Source: Elymus sibiricus (Eukaryota > Streptophyta > Magnoliopsida > Poales > Poaceae). From it: a stretch of 64,000 nt of DNA. The position numbers and the translations under genes were made by a program. Position 1 is the first letter of the stretch. Each line of letters opens with the position of its first letter. The notes under the pieces are model-generated. The model worked only from the letters and a program-made list of their open reading frames with translations, ran no database searches and had not been told where the DNA came from. Shown piece by piece: positions 10,202 through 22,478 of this stretch. The DNA lies in the NCBI GenBank assembly GCA_039707655.1, contig CM077668.1, positions 63,939,086 to 64,003,085 of the forward strand, written 5' to 3'.

Positions 10202-12617
10202 AACTATGCATTATGCCTAGCTAGGGGCATAAAACAATAGCGCTTGTTGGGAGGCAACCCAATGAATAAAATAAATTTTTACCTTTTGTTTATGTTATTG
10301 TGTGTTTTCACAATTATGCTAGTGTTATGATTGTGTTTTTGTGTTTTTAATTAGAGTTTGTGCCAAGTAAAGCCTTTAGGATGATTTGGAAGATAGTATA
10401 ATTGATGCTGTTTGGAAAACAGAAAGTTTTGCGTCCAGTGCTGGAATTTTGGTCCTGTACTGGAGCATCAAAAAAATCTGAAATTTTTACACAGTATTGG
10501 TATATAAATTTCCCACGTTTTCCTAATTTTTCAGAATTTTTGGAGTTAAATAAGTATGGATTTTCAATAGATTGCTACAGACTGTTCTGTTTTTGACAGA
10601 TTCTGTTTTTGATGCACTACTTGCTTGTTCTGATGAAACTATGGATTGTATCGGGGGGTATAAGCCATGGATAAGTTAGAATACAGTAGGTATAATGCAA
10701 AAATAAAATATGAATGGGTTTGTAACAGTACTTAAAGTAGTGATTTATTTTGTTATACTAACGGATCTCACGAAGGTTTTGTTGAGTTTTGTGTGATTGA
10801 AGTTTTCAAGTTTTGGGTGAGATCACGATGGATGAAGGAATAAGGAGTGGCAAGAGCCTAAGCTTGGGGATGCCCGAGGCACCCCAAGGTAATATTCAAG
10901 GAAGACTCAAGCGTCTAAGCTTGGGGATGCCCCGAAAGGCATCCCCTCTTTCTTCTACCAACCATCGGTAATTTTACTTGGAGCTATATTTTTATTTGTC
11001 ACATGATATGTGTTTTACTTGGAGCGTCTTGTATTATATGAGTCTTTGCTTTGTTTTATTTTTAGTTTGTCACAATCATCCTTGCTGAACACACCTATTT
11101 TGAGAGAGCCACGCGTTATCATGATTTGTTAGAATACTCTATGTGCTTCACTTAAATTTTTTGAGCTAGGCAGTTGCTCTAGTGCTTCACTTAAATCTTT
11201 TTGAGCACGGTGGTGGCTATATTTTGAAGAAATGAACTGTCATGCTTCACTTATATTATTTTGAGAGTTGACAAGATTAAAATTTTGAAGAAATAAACTC
11301 TCATGCTTCACTTATATTATTTTGAGAGTTGATAAGATTGAAATTTTGAAGAAATATTTGCACTCTCATGCTTCACTTAAATCTTTTTGAGAGTTAATGG
11401 TAATTTGCACAGGATATGAATTTGGTCCCAAAGTGATGACTATTCAAGAGGGATATAATAAAAACTTTCATGAAAGATCATTGGATATGATAAGTGTGAT
11501 TCCTTGCAATAGTTTTGCGATATGGAGATGATGATATGTGAGTCATGTTAGTGAGTAATTGTGATTTAGTAAGAATATTAGTGTTAAGGTTTGTGATTCC
11601 CTATGCAAGCACATCAAGTCAATAGTTATGCAACGAAATTATATCCTACTTATGGTGCATTATTCGGTGTTAGTTATGTTCAATGCATGTTTATGACCGT
11701 TTTTGCTTTTTGGTTGGTTGCTTCTCAATCTATTTGCTAGCCTTCATTTGTACTAAGCGGAAATACTGCTTGTGCATCCAAACTCCTTAAACCCAAGTTG
11801 CGCCAAATGAGTCCACCATATCTACCTATATGCGGTATTTCCATGTCGTTCCAAGTAAATTTGCGTGTGCCAACTCTAATTTTCCAAATAATTTTTCCGT
11901 TTTGTGTGCCCGTACCGCTCATGAGGCGGAAATGGGTGGCCAATATTTTCCATGATAGGTGGGTTATTCTCACGATGAGTGTTTATTCACTTGTCATTGC
12001 ACGAGAGAGTGGCTGGTAATAGGGATGCCCAGTCCCACAATGAATCAAAAATTAATAACAACAAAATTCCTTGGAAAGTGTTGGCATGGAGGGCACCCGT
12101 GGATACGGCTAGCCATGGATTGTGAAAGAATGGTGGAAAGGAAATAAGCTTTACTTTCTGTTTGGGAACCGCCTATGATGTGTCTAGCATGAAAAATATT
12201 GGGAATTCTCGTTCGTTTTCGTTGACAGGAAAAGCATGCCTCTCAAAAAAAATTATCTCTCTAATTTAAGCCTTGAGCTCTGGCACATTAGCAAATCTCT
12301 GCTTCCCTCTGCGAAGGGCCTATCTATTTACTTTTATGCAATTTTTATTTTTATTTGAGTCTCCATTTTTCTCTTATAAAGCACCAACTAGAGAGCACTA
12401 TTGTCATACTTGTGCATTGGATGTAGCTAATATGGAGTGTGTTTCATGAATGGATCAATGATTGAGCATAATGGGCTAGGGATAACTTTCTTTAGCATTG
12501 ATATTTTGAAAAGCATGGTTGCTTGTTAGTATGCTTGAGTATTTATATCTTCATGTCAAACTATAGACTATTGCTTTGAATCATTCAAGTCCATATGTCC
12601 ATGCTATAAAAGAAAAG
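10202..12617 (+). other. noncoding interior of the gypsy element
   Basis: About 2.4 kb with no supported gene. It contains two copies of TAAGCTTGGGGATGC (10859-10873 and 10916-10930) that match the polypurine end of the element, and three or four decayed copies of a motif around CTTCACTTA(A/T)AT...TTTTGAG (11145-11400). It ends at the target site AATAT of the nested copia. Confidence 0.6.
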
Positions 12618-14036
12618 AATATTGTAGGAGATATGCCCTAGAGGCAATAATAAATGTTATTGATTATCTCCCTGTTCATAATTAAGTTTATGTTCCATGC
12701 TATAACTGCAATGATTCTCGAGTCTGCAAATAAAACGAGGCTTGGAGGGAAACTCATGTGCACGTGTGGGATAATAAACGGTAAAATGTATTCCTAGTCA
12801 AGCCTCTATGACTGGCTCAAGTATTGCACGATGATCCTGTTTTCCTGATCATGGGCATGGCTATGCCGGCAATTTTGAGGGCACAATTGTTGGTAGAACA
12901 CTTGTGTTGAATCGACCCAAATTGATGTTATGCTATGAGATACATTCGTCATAAGTTAATGGTTAATAACACAGGAAGTTAATGTTTGCATAATTCCTTA
13001 GACCATGAGAGTATCGAGTTTCTTCATGCTTGCTTCATGAACTTTGGGGTTTGTTAAACGTCATCCGTAAATGGGTGGCTATTACGGCGGCTTACGGGTT
13101 CATGGAAAAGTATGTCAAGTAACTTGATAGCTCAAGATTGGGATTTGCTCCTCCGACGATGGAGAGATATCTCTGGGCCCTCTCGGTGTTACGGTATCCA
13201 TCATCGTCTGGCCAGACACTTTGTGATTTGATCACGGGGATGCCGGAACACGGGAACGAGAAAAGAGAACAATACCGGTAACGAGGTAACTGGCATAGTG
13301 GACAAGTTGTTGATCCACGGGGATGCCTACATGTCTCACCTCGGGTATTTGTAACATATCGCGAAGCAACAGGAATAGCACACGGCAACTGGAGGTTCAC
13401 TCGAATATTCATTCGTGTGGGTATAGGGGTCAATATGGGTGTCCACGGCTCCGATGTTGATCATTGATCGGAAGGGGTTCCGGGTCATGTCTATGCTTCA
13501 CCGAACCTATAGGGTCACACACTTAAGGGTCATCTATCTGCTGAATACTAGACGGGGAGTCTGAGAGAAAATCACCGAAAAAGTTTCGGACGAAACGGAA
13601 ACGTTCCGAAGAGGATATCGGAATAGTTCCGGTGAAACCGAAAAGTTGTTTCGGAGTACACCATAAAGTCAAAATGGTTTCGGCACATGCCTGATAATTC
13701 TTGGAGGGTGCCAGAATCGTTCTGGAAACTTTCTGGAATTTTCCGGGATGAAAACCGGAAATGTTCCGGAACTGCCGAAACCGCTTCAGATGCTTTTCGC
13801 AGATGAAAATCACTAAACCGGAATTGTTCCGGCTCGCGTTGAAAATTATTTTGGTGGGTACTGGAAATGTTCTAAGCCCACATGAATATTTTCAGTTCGA
13901 TCAGACGCTGAAAAATGTCGTCGTGAATAGTGAAAGTGCTTTTTGGGATATTTATGGAAAAGTCACCTTTTGGGATATTTTCCCAAAAGGTTTCTAGAAG
14001 GCTTGGGGGCCAAGAAACCCTACCCCTTGGATTTCC

Positions 14037-14044
14037 TATAAATA
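14037..14044 (+). promoter_or_regulatory. TATA box in the copia 5' LTR
   Basis: TATAAATA follows CCTTGGATTTCC and precedes a purine-rich GAGGTGGAGG leader. The same box is at 21654-21661 in the 3' LTR. It is the likely transcription start signal of this recently active element. Confidence 0.6.
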
Positions 14045-14339
14045 GAGGTGGAGGGGCTGCCTCCACACAGACTCCTTCTCACATACAAGTGCCATGACAT
14101 TTCTGGCTTCTCTCTCCCTCCCAGCGAAATAGTTTCGTAGAGCCGAAAGGCTGTCTGGGTTCCGGTGGGGACTAGTTCTGGACGGCGAAGCCCTGCCGGA
14201 TAGATGACACCGTATGTGTGCAACCCCGTAGAGAGGTCATAGGTTCGATCTTTTTGCCCGAGGGGCTGTTCGAGGGTCCTCCCGAAGGGCTGTCTGAGTT
14301 TCTGTCCGAGTTTCGGGGGTCCTCCCGTAGGGCTGTCCG

Positions 14340-14520
14340 TGAGGCCTCCCGGAGGGCTGTCCGAGGATCCGTCCGGTGGGACTATCCGAAAGACTGTCCA
14401 GAGGCCTCCCGGAGGGCTGTCCGAGGATCCGTCCGGTGGGACTATCCGAAAGACTGCCCAGAGGCCTCCCGGAGGGCTGTCCGAGGATCCGTCCGGTGGG
14501 ACTATCCGAGGGACTGTCCC
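14340..14520 (+). repeat. 60-bp tandem repeats (three units) in the LTR leader
   Basis: Three nearly identical 60-bp units begin GAGGCCTCCCGGAGGGCTG and contain GGATCCGTCCGGTGGG. A fourth, diverged unit follows. The 3' LTR has the same array at 21957-22137. It lies about 300 bp downstream of the TATA box, so it should be part of the RNA. Confidence 0.85.
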
Positions 14521-14763
14521 GAGGCCTCTCGAAGGGCTGCCCGGAGATCCGTCCGGTGAGCTGACGAGGGAGTACATCCTCGCGGTTGGGAGGTTGTAAA
14601 ATCCTAGCTGCGGGGATCTGCACCGCCGATCGTCATCGACTCTACTTCCGCTTCGCTACGAGTCGGTAACGAAACAGATCAAACCTTGTATGCAGTCTCC
14701 ATAGTGATCCTGGGCTGGTACGTAGGTCGGAAATTTTTTGTTTTCTGCTGCGTTACCATACAG

Positions 14764-14777
14764 TGGCATCAAGAGCC
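14764..14777 (+). other. primer binding site (copia, initiator tRNA-Met type)
   Basis: TGGCATCAAGAGCC directly follows the 5' LTR. It resembles the usual copia site TGGTATCAGAGCC, complementary to the 3' end of initiator tRNA-Met, with two differences. Confidence 0.6.
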
Positions 14778-17016
14778 GTGCTATGCGAAGATGCAGGTTA
14801 CGATCTAGAATACATGAGATGTATGGGTGTTGCACAATATAATTAGGTAGTAGATGAGTTCTATTGCTGAAAATTATTTGTGCGGGTGACAGATGAAGTC
14901 TGTTACCCGATGTTCTTGTTGCTTCCCTAGAATTTGCGTTTGCTCAATCTCGAGACAGTATGGTGGAATTTCACAAAGTTCTGGCAATCCGCGATCCTGA
15001 TTGATCAACGAAGTGCTTCAGTTCTTTGGGTTCCGCCATAGTCAAAAGAAAGATGAAATTCGCAGATGAAAGGGCATTGCAGATATGATCTGCACGGGGG
15101 TCATGCGTATGACGAAGTTTAGTATGGGGCTCAAGATTTAATTATCTCATGTTTCATACACCCCGCGATGTTAATCTAGCGACTTGAATTATCATACTTG
15201 ATGATAATACGTAGGTAGCTTCGGTTTGTTTCGAAACCTTAGAAGCCACGTAAAACAAGTTTTTGCATGAACCGATTAGAGGCGTCTAACTTGGTTTTGC
15301 AAGATGGTTTGCATGTGCATATGATGTGGTATAGCAGTGCTCATATTAATTTGATTATGTATGAGATGACTATATGATGTAAAATTAACATGACCTGCGT
15401 GTCATGATTTGGCATGATGGCTGGAGCCATATGATTGCACTTTAATGACCTGCGTGTCAACCTTATGTAATGCACTTATTTTATTAGCTATAGAGATAGC
15501 AATATTATTTGGTGCATCGACAAGGTGGTGGCAATCTTCGCGAAGTTGAACACCGACGCGAATGCCGAAGACGAAGTAATGAAAGACTTCTCCGTCAGAA
15601 AGGGCTATACCATATCATGCTATTATGAATTGCCTGAGATGTTTATCCCTTATGATGCACCCTTCTTGATTGCGCGGTAGTCGCTTTTATTAGGGTGATC
15701 TCTCACAAAAATATCAAGTAGTTAGTGTTCTCCCAAGTGTAGCACCGTCACGGCACCTAACTTTTCGGGGTATCACATGGATGCATGGGTACGAACGATT
15801 AGGGATGTGTGAGGCGGGTGAGTTGAGACCTCGCAGCGAGATCACTTGGTTGTCTTGACGTTCAGGCATGAAAGTCATGAGCTCGGAACACACGCATCGA
15901 AAGATGAACAAGAGTCACATAGAGATGTGATTGGCAAGTTGGCCTACCGATTGCAATTCTCGTCACTTGAGATGGATACATCCTTGGCGTTGAATTGTAA
16001 TTTGGATCTTGTATCACTCAAAATCAATTATGAGAGATATTGATTTGAGTGGGAGCGCACTATAGAATTAACTTGTTTAATTCTCAGTGCAATTAATTTT
16101 GAATGCTGTCTAAGTGTGGTTTGCATAATAGTTGTAGAATAATGGCTCGTGTTTCCACCTTCCCTATTAAAATTGAATAGCTGTTAAATATCTGGTTAAA
16201 ACGTTACGGTTGGTAAACGTAATGTGAGGATTGTCCTCAATAGTGCCGAGAAGGACTTTGTCCTATTGCATACTTTCGGTATTCTCCCGCTAAATGCTAT
16301 GGATCATGTGGCTCTCGTCCTTCGATCCAAAAGCTAGAATTCTGTTTCAGTCAAGTGCAATACGTTTGCTTCCATGAGACCCGAACTTCGAAAGTTTGGA
16401 TAGTTATGTGATATTCATGGAATCTGAAAATCATTTTCAGAGACAGACAAAGGCTAAAAGATATGAGATATCCAAAGCATTGTTTGTTTGCAAACTATTA
16501 GTAAAAGTGTTTGCTAGGCACTTGACTGATAAGAGAGGGATCCAGGAGAACGCCTGTCATATGATGAAAGGTGAATAAAACAACAACTTAAAGAGAAAGG
16601 AAATGTCCAAAGGGTGTTAGTGAAACTTTCACGCCTAGGAAGTCCGGGGCTATCGCCACTCTTAAGTTGGGTGCTTCTTCTGAGAGTAGGAGAAATACTA
16701 AAAGTTAAACTGTTAGAAGTATAATGGCAAATAAGAAAGAAGACTGGAATATCCAGCTCATGTATGAATGTCATACAAGTTTTTGATGTATAGAAGGCTG
16801 GTCAAAGATATAGTTCTTGGGAATTATGGTTAAACATGTTAATCACTAATTCTTGGGTATTGTGAGTTAATCACAAAGATACCCGCTTGATTGCATTCTG
16901 TTGCAACTCGATGTAAGAACTACTATGGCCTGAAAGACTAGCCAGGAATGAGGTTAAGATACACATAGGGAACATAGTAAAAGTTACTATGCCTTCCATC
17001 GGTGTATTCCCTATGT
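14778..17016 (+). other. decayed 5' interior of the copia element
   Basis: No supported gene. The segment where gag should lie has only short frames. One segment (15488-15670) still shows a charged coding-like pattern (DKVVAIFAKLNTDAN and following) but no continuous frame. It is best read as a gag remnant or unrelated filler. Confidence 0.45.
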
Positions 17017-17560
17017 ATTTACTTTCATAATTCATTTTAGAGTTTCACACTCTAGCCCTTTGCATAAGGTATCTTGCAAGAAGGTTGTTCATAAGAGAAC
17101 TTTTGATGTTCGGTGTTATGAATAACATAAGGGCCATACTTTCATGAATGAGACGTATGTTATGAATATTGATATTAATACATTGCCTCTGTATTTACTT
17201 TCATAATTCATTTAGAGTTTCATACACTCTATCCCTTTGCATAAGGTATTTTGCAAGAAGGTTATTCATAAGAGAACTTTTGATGTTCGGTGTTATGAAT
17301 AACATAAGGGCCATACTTTCATGAATGAGACGTATGTTATGAATATTGATATTAATACATTGCCTATGTATTTACTTTCATAAATCATTTTAGAGTTTTA
17401 CACACTCTAGCCCTTTGCATAAGGTATTTTGCAAGAAGGTTATTCATAAGAGAACTTTTGATGTTCGGTGTTATGAATAACATGAAGGGCCATGCTTCCA
17501 TACAAGATGGGATGTATGTTATGAATATTGATGGAAATATGATACATCCATAACACTGAC
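17017..17560 (+). repeat. tandem triplication, about 181-bp unit
   Basis: Three copies begin near 17017, 17190 and 17371 with TATTTACTTTCATAA and run through TTTGCATAAGGTAT, AAGAGAACTTTTGATG and ATTGATATTAATACATT. Copies are more than 90 percent alike. They lie inside the decayed pol and interrupt it. Confidence 0.8.
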
Positions 17561-20180
17561 GCTAAATGTCGCAAGACTAAAAGAATACCACACAAGTGTG
17601 GCACTGCATTTGGTCACATTGGAGAAACCCGCATGGAAAATTCCATTGTGATGGATTTTGAAGTCGTTTGATTTTGAATCATCTGACACTTGCAACTTTC
17701 CTCTGAAAAGTGAAGTGACTGAAATACCGTTCACAGACCATAAGGAACGAGCAAAGAACATATTGGTGATCATACATTATGATGTGTGTAGTCCAATAAA
17801 TGTTGTTGCAAGTAGTGGAGTTATCTATCTTCAGAAATGACTCAAGTAGATATATGGATATTTACTTGTTGAGATGTAAGTCTGGATCTTTTGAATTCAT
17901 TCATAAGGTTTTCAAAAATGAAGTAGAAGTTATTGTAACAAGAAAATTATGTTTCTACAATTTGATTGCAGAAAGGAATATTTGAGTTACAAGTTTAGCG
18001 AATGTCTGATGAGTTGTGAAAGGGGTTTCATAACTTGCACCTCCCGGAACACCACTGCAAGTGGAGAGTCTGTGTAGATGTAATCGAACCATTCATGACA
18101 TGGTAAGATCAAAGATGACATAAATAAATTTGCCATTACCCCTTTTAAAAGAGTGATGCTTTAGAGACTGCGGCTTTTACACTGAAAAGAGCTCCATCGG
18201 GTCTGTTGAAATGATGCCATGGTATGGTACGCCCAACCATGTTATATCTTTTCTTAACATTTGGAATATGGGGCTTGTGTAAAAGGTTACAAACCTATTC
18301 CAAATCAGACAAGTGCTACTTTGTAAGGTTATCCCAAGTCATTGGGTATTCCCCACCACTATACCAAGGCAAAGGATTTTGCCGCAAAACGGTATGCTTT
18401 TAAAGAGAATAGTTCTTACAAAAGGCGAGTGGGAGGACAGTGCAACTCGACGAGATAACCAGTATCTTCATCATCAGATCAAAGGAAAGAAACCTTGGAA
18501 GTGATTCCGGAGTTTCCTACTGCGACTGATACGGAAGTCTCTACAATAAAATGTATGGACTTCGGTCGAACTTGCAGCTGAACCACGTAGGCAAAGCTCG
18601 TGCAAACCTATCAGGTGCGCAAACGAGATATTGTTGTTAGACAACAGTATACCTACAATACACAAGGAAGCGTTGATGGGCCCTGACTCCGGAATTGGCT
18701 AATGCCAATACAATCCGAGATAGTTTCCATATAAGTGATTCGAGATTAAAATCTTGATACACCTTTCGGAAGACTTAGAGTCTAACGAATATTTATGGAA
18801 CTAAAAACTGATACGGATAAAATGTTTTATCCATAAAGCTCGACTTGTTGCAATAACAAGTTCAAGGAGTTGACTACGATGAGATTGTCTCACCGTAGCG
18901 ATGCTTGAAGTCGGTTCGGGTTGAACTAGCAATTAATACATATTTCAATCATGAGATATGAAACATGGATGACAAAAGGATTTCCATCTGTTGGAAATGA
19001 AACCTAGGACTTGTATGTGATACAGTCCAAAGAAATTTGTCGATCCAGAGGATGCTAGTAATATGCAAACTTCAGAGTTCCCGCGATGGACAGAAGAGAG
19101 CAAAGTGGAGTTGGAATCTTCGTTTTTGATGGAATGGTCAAAGGGGTTTGACTTCATCAAATGGGTATCGAAGATGCTTGTGATTCAAGAAAGTAAGTGG
19201 GAGCATAATAATATTTCTAAAAACCTTGTGTACTTGACACATTGTTAATTGGAAATAAATTTCTTGACACGAATTAGGACTTCATTTGAAAATAGTTTTT
19301 CGATGAAGTGCTTAGGCTAAATAGCCTCAATATTAGGCATGATGATCTATGGAGATAGATTTACCTAATGGGGCTAAGCTATGAATACATATTGACAAGA
19401 TGCTAAAACTTTTTAGCATTTAAAAAAGCCAAGGAGTGATTCTTGCCGAAGTCACATGTGGAGAGTTTTGCAAGACTCGGTGTCTCAAAACACAGATGAG
19501 CAAAAATACATGATGGTGATTCCACACACTCTTGTGTTTGGATTAATCATGTATTCCATGGTATGTAAAACAGCCAGATATGTCCAATACTCCAAAGTTG
19601 TTGCGAGTATAGATACCAAAGTGATCAAAGTACTGATCATGGGACAACAGTGAAAGATGTCATTAAGTACTAGAGTAGTGCTGATGACATGTTTTCTCGC
19701 AAGCAGAGATTATGAAGTGCTCATTGTAAGTAACTACATCGATACAGTCTTCATCAATGCTCCATGCGATTTTCGATTTAAGTTAAGGGTTTTGTGTAAT
19801 ACACAATATGGTGGCACGGTAGTTGGAAAATGTTCCAAACAAGATACTGTGGCGAATTCTATATCAAAGGCTAAGTATGTTGATGCTTAAGAAGCGACAA
19901 AGAAGTTGTTGAATCATATAGTTCATTCATGAACTTAGTATGGTTCCAAGATGGCTTTGGTCTATAGGACACTATAGCAGATAGTTGCTCCATAGCTCAG
20001 TCTGAGGAATCAGGTTTCGACCAATGATTCACACATATACAAAGCCAAGTCCACACAAATATGAATTTTGTGAAAGCGTGAAAACGCGAGGATATGCAAA
20101 GTTACACACGGAGCTGAAGTTGTCAGATCCGTTGGACATCAGGCTATACCACAAGCGAAGCATATTTTACACCAGTATGC
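17560..20180 (+). pseudogene. decayed copia pol (integrase to RNase H)
   Basis: Scattered fragments align in order with the better pol at 28-38.8 kb. Near 17590 a CGTAFGHIGETRMENSIVMD stretch matches the pre-integrase zinc region. At 17740-17900 an IIHYDVCSP and YMDIYLL stretch matches the integrase core start. Near 19070-19170 there is a WSKGFDFIKW stretch from the RT region. At 19500-19560 a VIPHTLVFGLIMYSMVCKTA stretch matches the RT thumb/RNase H linker. Every fragment is cut by stops or frameshifts and no catalytic set is intact, so the element cannot have moved itself. Confidence 0.65.
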
Positions 20181-20226
20181 CATAGGTGTAAAGTGCATTA
20201 GCATTGACTAGATTATTGACTCTAGT

Positions 20227-20239
20227 GCAAGTGGGAGTC
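20227..20239 (+). other. polypurine tract of the copia element
   Basis: GCAAGTGGGAGTC stands immediately before the 3' LTR. The preceding GACTAGATTATTGACTCTA is shared almost exactly with the BARE-like element at 38.80 kb, so plus-strand priming signals are conserved between the two. Confidence 0.65.
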
Positions 20240-22379
20240 TGTAGGAGATATGCCCTAGAGGCAATAATAAATGTTATTGATTATCTCCCTGTTCATAATT
20301 AAGTTTATGTTCCATGCTATAACTGCAATGATTCTCGAGTCTGCAAATAAAACGAGGCTTGGAGGGAAACTCATGTGCACGTGTGGGATAATAAACGGTA
20401 AAATGTATTCCTAGTCAAGCCTCTATGACTGGCTCAAGTATTGCACGATGATCCTGTTTTCCTGATCATGGGCATGGCTATGCCGGCAATTTTGAGGGCA
20501 CAATTGTTGGTAGAACACTTGTGTTGAATCGACCCAAATTGATGTTATGCTATGAGATACATTCGTCATAAGTTAATGGTTAATAACACAGGAAGTTGAT
20601 GTTTGCATAATTCCTTAGACCATGAGAGTATCGAGTTTCTTCATGCTTGCTTCATGAACTTTGGGGTTTGTTAAACGTCATCCGTAAATGGGTGGCTATT
20701 ACGGCGTCTTACGGGTTCATGGAAAAGTATGTCAAGTAACTTGATAGCTCAAGATTGGGATTTGCTCCTCCGACGATGGAGAGATATCTCTGGGCCCTCT
20801 CGGTGTTACGGTATCCATCATCGTCTGGCCAGACACTTTGTGATTTGATCACGGGGATGCCGGAACACGGGAACGAGAAAAGAGAACAATACCGGTAACG
20901 AGGTAACTGGCATAGTGGACAAGTTGTTGATCCACGGGGATGCCTACATGTCTCACCTCGGGTATTTGTAAGATATCGCGAAGCAACAGGAATAGCACAC
21001 GGCAACTGGAGGTTCACTCGAATATTCATTCGTGTGGGTATAGGGGTCAATATGGGTGTCCACGGCTCCGATGTTGATCATTGATCGGAAGGGGTTCCGG
21101 GTCATGTCTATGCTTCACCGAACCTATAGGGTCACACACTTAAGGGTCATCTATCTGCTGAATACTAGACGGGGAGTCTGAGAGAAAATCACCGAAAAAG
21201 TTTCGGACGAAACGGAAACGTTCCGGAGAGGATATCGGAATAGTTCCGGTGAAACCGAAAAGTTGTTTCGGAGTACACCATAAAGTCAAAATGGTTTCGG
21301 CACATGCCTGATAATTCTTGGAGGGTGCCAGAATCGTTCTGGAAACTTTCTGGAATTTTCCGGGATGAAAACCGGAAATGTTCCGGAGCTGCCGAAACCG
21401 CTTCAGATGCTTTTCGCAGATGAAAATCACTAAACCGGAATTGTTCCGGCTCGCGTTGAAAATTATTTTGGTGGGTACTGGAAATGTTCTAAGCCCATAT
21501 GAATATTTTCAGTTCGATCAGACGCTGAAAAATGTCGTCGTGAATAGTGAAAGTGCTTTTTGGGATATTTATGGAAAAGTCACCTTTTGGGATATTTTCC
21601 CAAAAGGTTTCTAGAAGGCTTGGGGGCCAAGAAACCCTACCCCTTGGATTTCCTATAAATAGAGGTGGAGGGGCTGCCTCCACACAGACTCCTTCTCACA
21701 TACAGGTGCCATGACATTTCTGGCTTCTCTCTCCCTCCCAGCGAAATAGTTTCGTAGAGCCGAAAGGCTGTCTGGGTTCCGGTGGGGACTAGTTCTGGAC
21801 GGCGAAGCCCTGCCGGATAGATGACACCGTATGTGTGCAACCCCGTAGAGAGGTCGTAGGTTCGATCTTTTTGCCCGAGGGGCTGTTCGAGGGTCCTCCC
21901 GAAGGGCTGTCCGAGTTTCTGTCCGAGTTTCGGGGGTCCTCCCGTAGGGCTGTCCGTGAGGCCTCCCGGAGGGCTGTCCGAGGATCCGTCCGGTGGGACT
22001 ATCCGAAAGACTGTCCAGAGGCCTCCCGGAGGGCTGTCCGAGGATCCGTCCGGTGGGACTATCCGAAAGACTGCCCAGAGGCCTCCCGGAGGGCTGTCCG
22101 AGGATCCGTCCGGTGGGACTATCCGAGGGACTGTCCCGAGGCCTCTCGAAGGGCTGCCCGGAGATCCGTCCGGTGAGCTGACGAGGGAGTACATCCTCGC
22201 GGTTGGGAGGTTGTAAAATCCTAGCTGCGGGGATCTGCACCGCCGATCGTCATCGACTCTACTTCCGCTTCGCTACGAGTCGGTAACGAAACAGATCAAA
22301 CCTTGTATGCAGTCTCCATAGTGATCCTGGGCTGGTACGTAGGTCGGAAATTTTTTGTTTTCTGCTGCGTTACCATACA
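20240..22379 (+). repeat. 3' LTR of the copia element
   Basis: 2140 bp, nine substitutions from the 5' LTR, same TATA box (21654-21661) and 60-bp array (21957-22137). It is followed by the AATAT target copy. Confidence 0.9.
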
Positions 22380-22463
22380 AATATATATGATGAATATGAT
22401 AGGCAGCATTCCACATCAAAAATTAAGTTTTTATCATTTACCTACTCGAGGACGAGCAGGAAT

Positions 22464-22478
22464 TAAGCTTGGGGATGC
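22464..22478 (+). other. polypurine tract of the gypsy element
   Basis: TAAGCTTGGGGATGC lies immediately before the TGATACG start of the 3' LTR. The same 15-mer is repeated inside this element and, inverted, in the related element at 31-35 kb. Confidence 0.65.

Larger units (their letters stand above)
12623..14762 (+). repeat. 5' LTR of the copia element
   Basis: 2140 bp. It has a TATA box at 14037-14044 (TATAAATA) and, downstream of it in the transcribed part, three 60-bp direct repeats (about 14340-14520). Open frames seen on both strands in that block are a side effect of a 60-bp repeat being divisible by three. Confidence 0.9.
12623..22379 (+). mobile_element. recent non-autonomous copia LTR element
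   Basis: Both LTRs are exactly 2140 bp (12623-14762 and 20240-22379), begin TGTAGGAGATATGCCC and end ACCATACA. The 5-bp target duplication is AATAT (12618-12622 and 22380-22384). I count nine substitutions and no indels between the LTRs, about 0.4 percent. The interior (14763-20239) holds only a heavily decayed pol. LTR start and polypurine end are close to those of the BARE-like element at 38.8 kb, while the LTR body is different. Confidence 0.9.

Noticed and set aside
14020..14623. Long overlapping open frames on both strands in the copia LTR (and again at 21637-22240)
   Set aside because: They come from three 60-bp repeats, a length divisible by three, which keeps every frame open. They are the same in both LTRs and show no domain.
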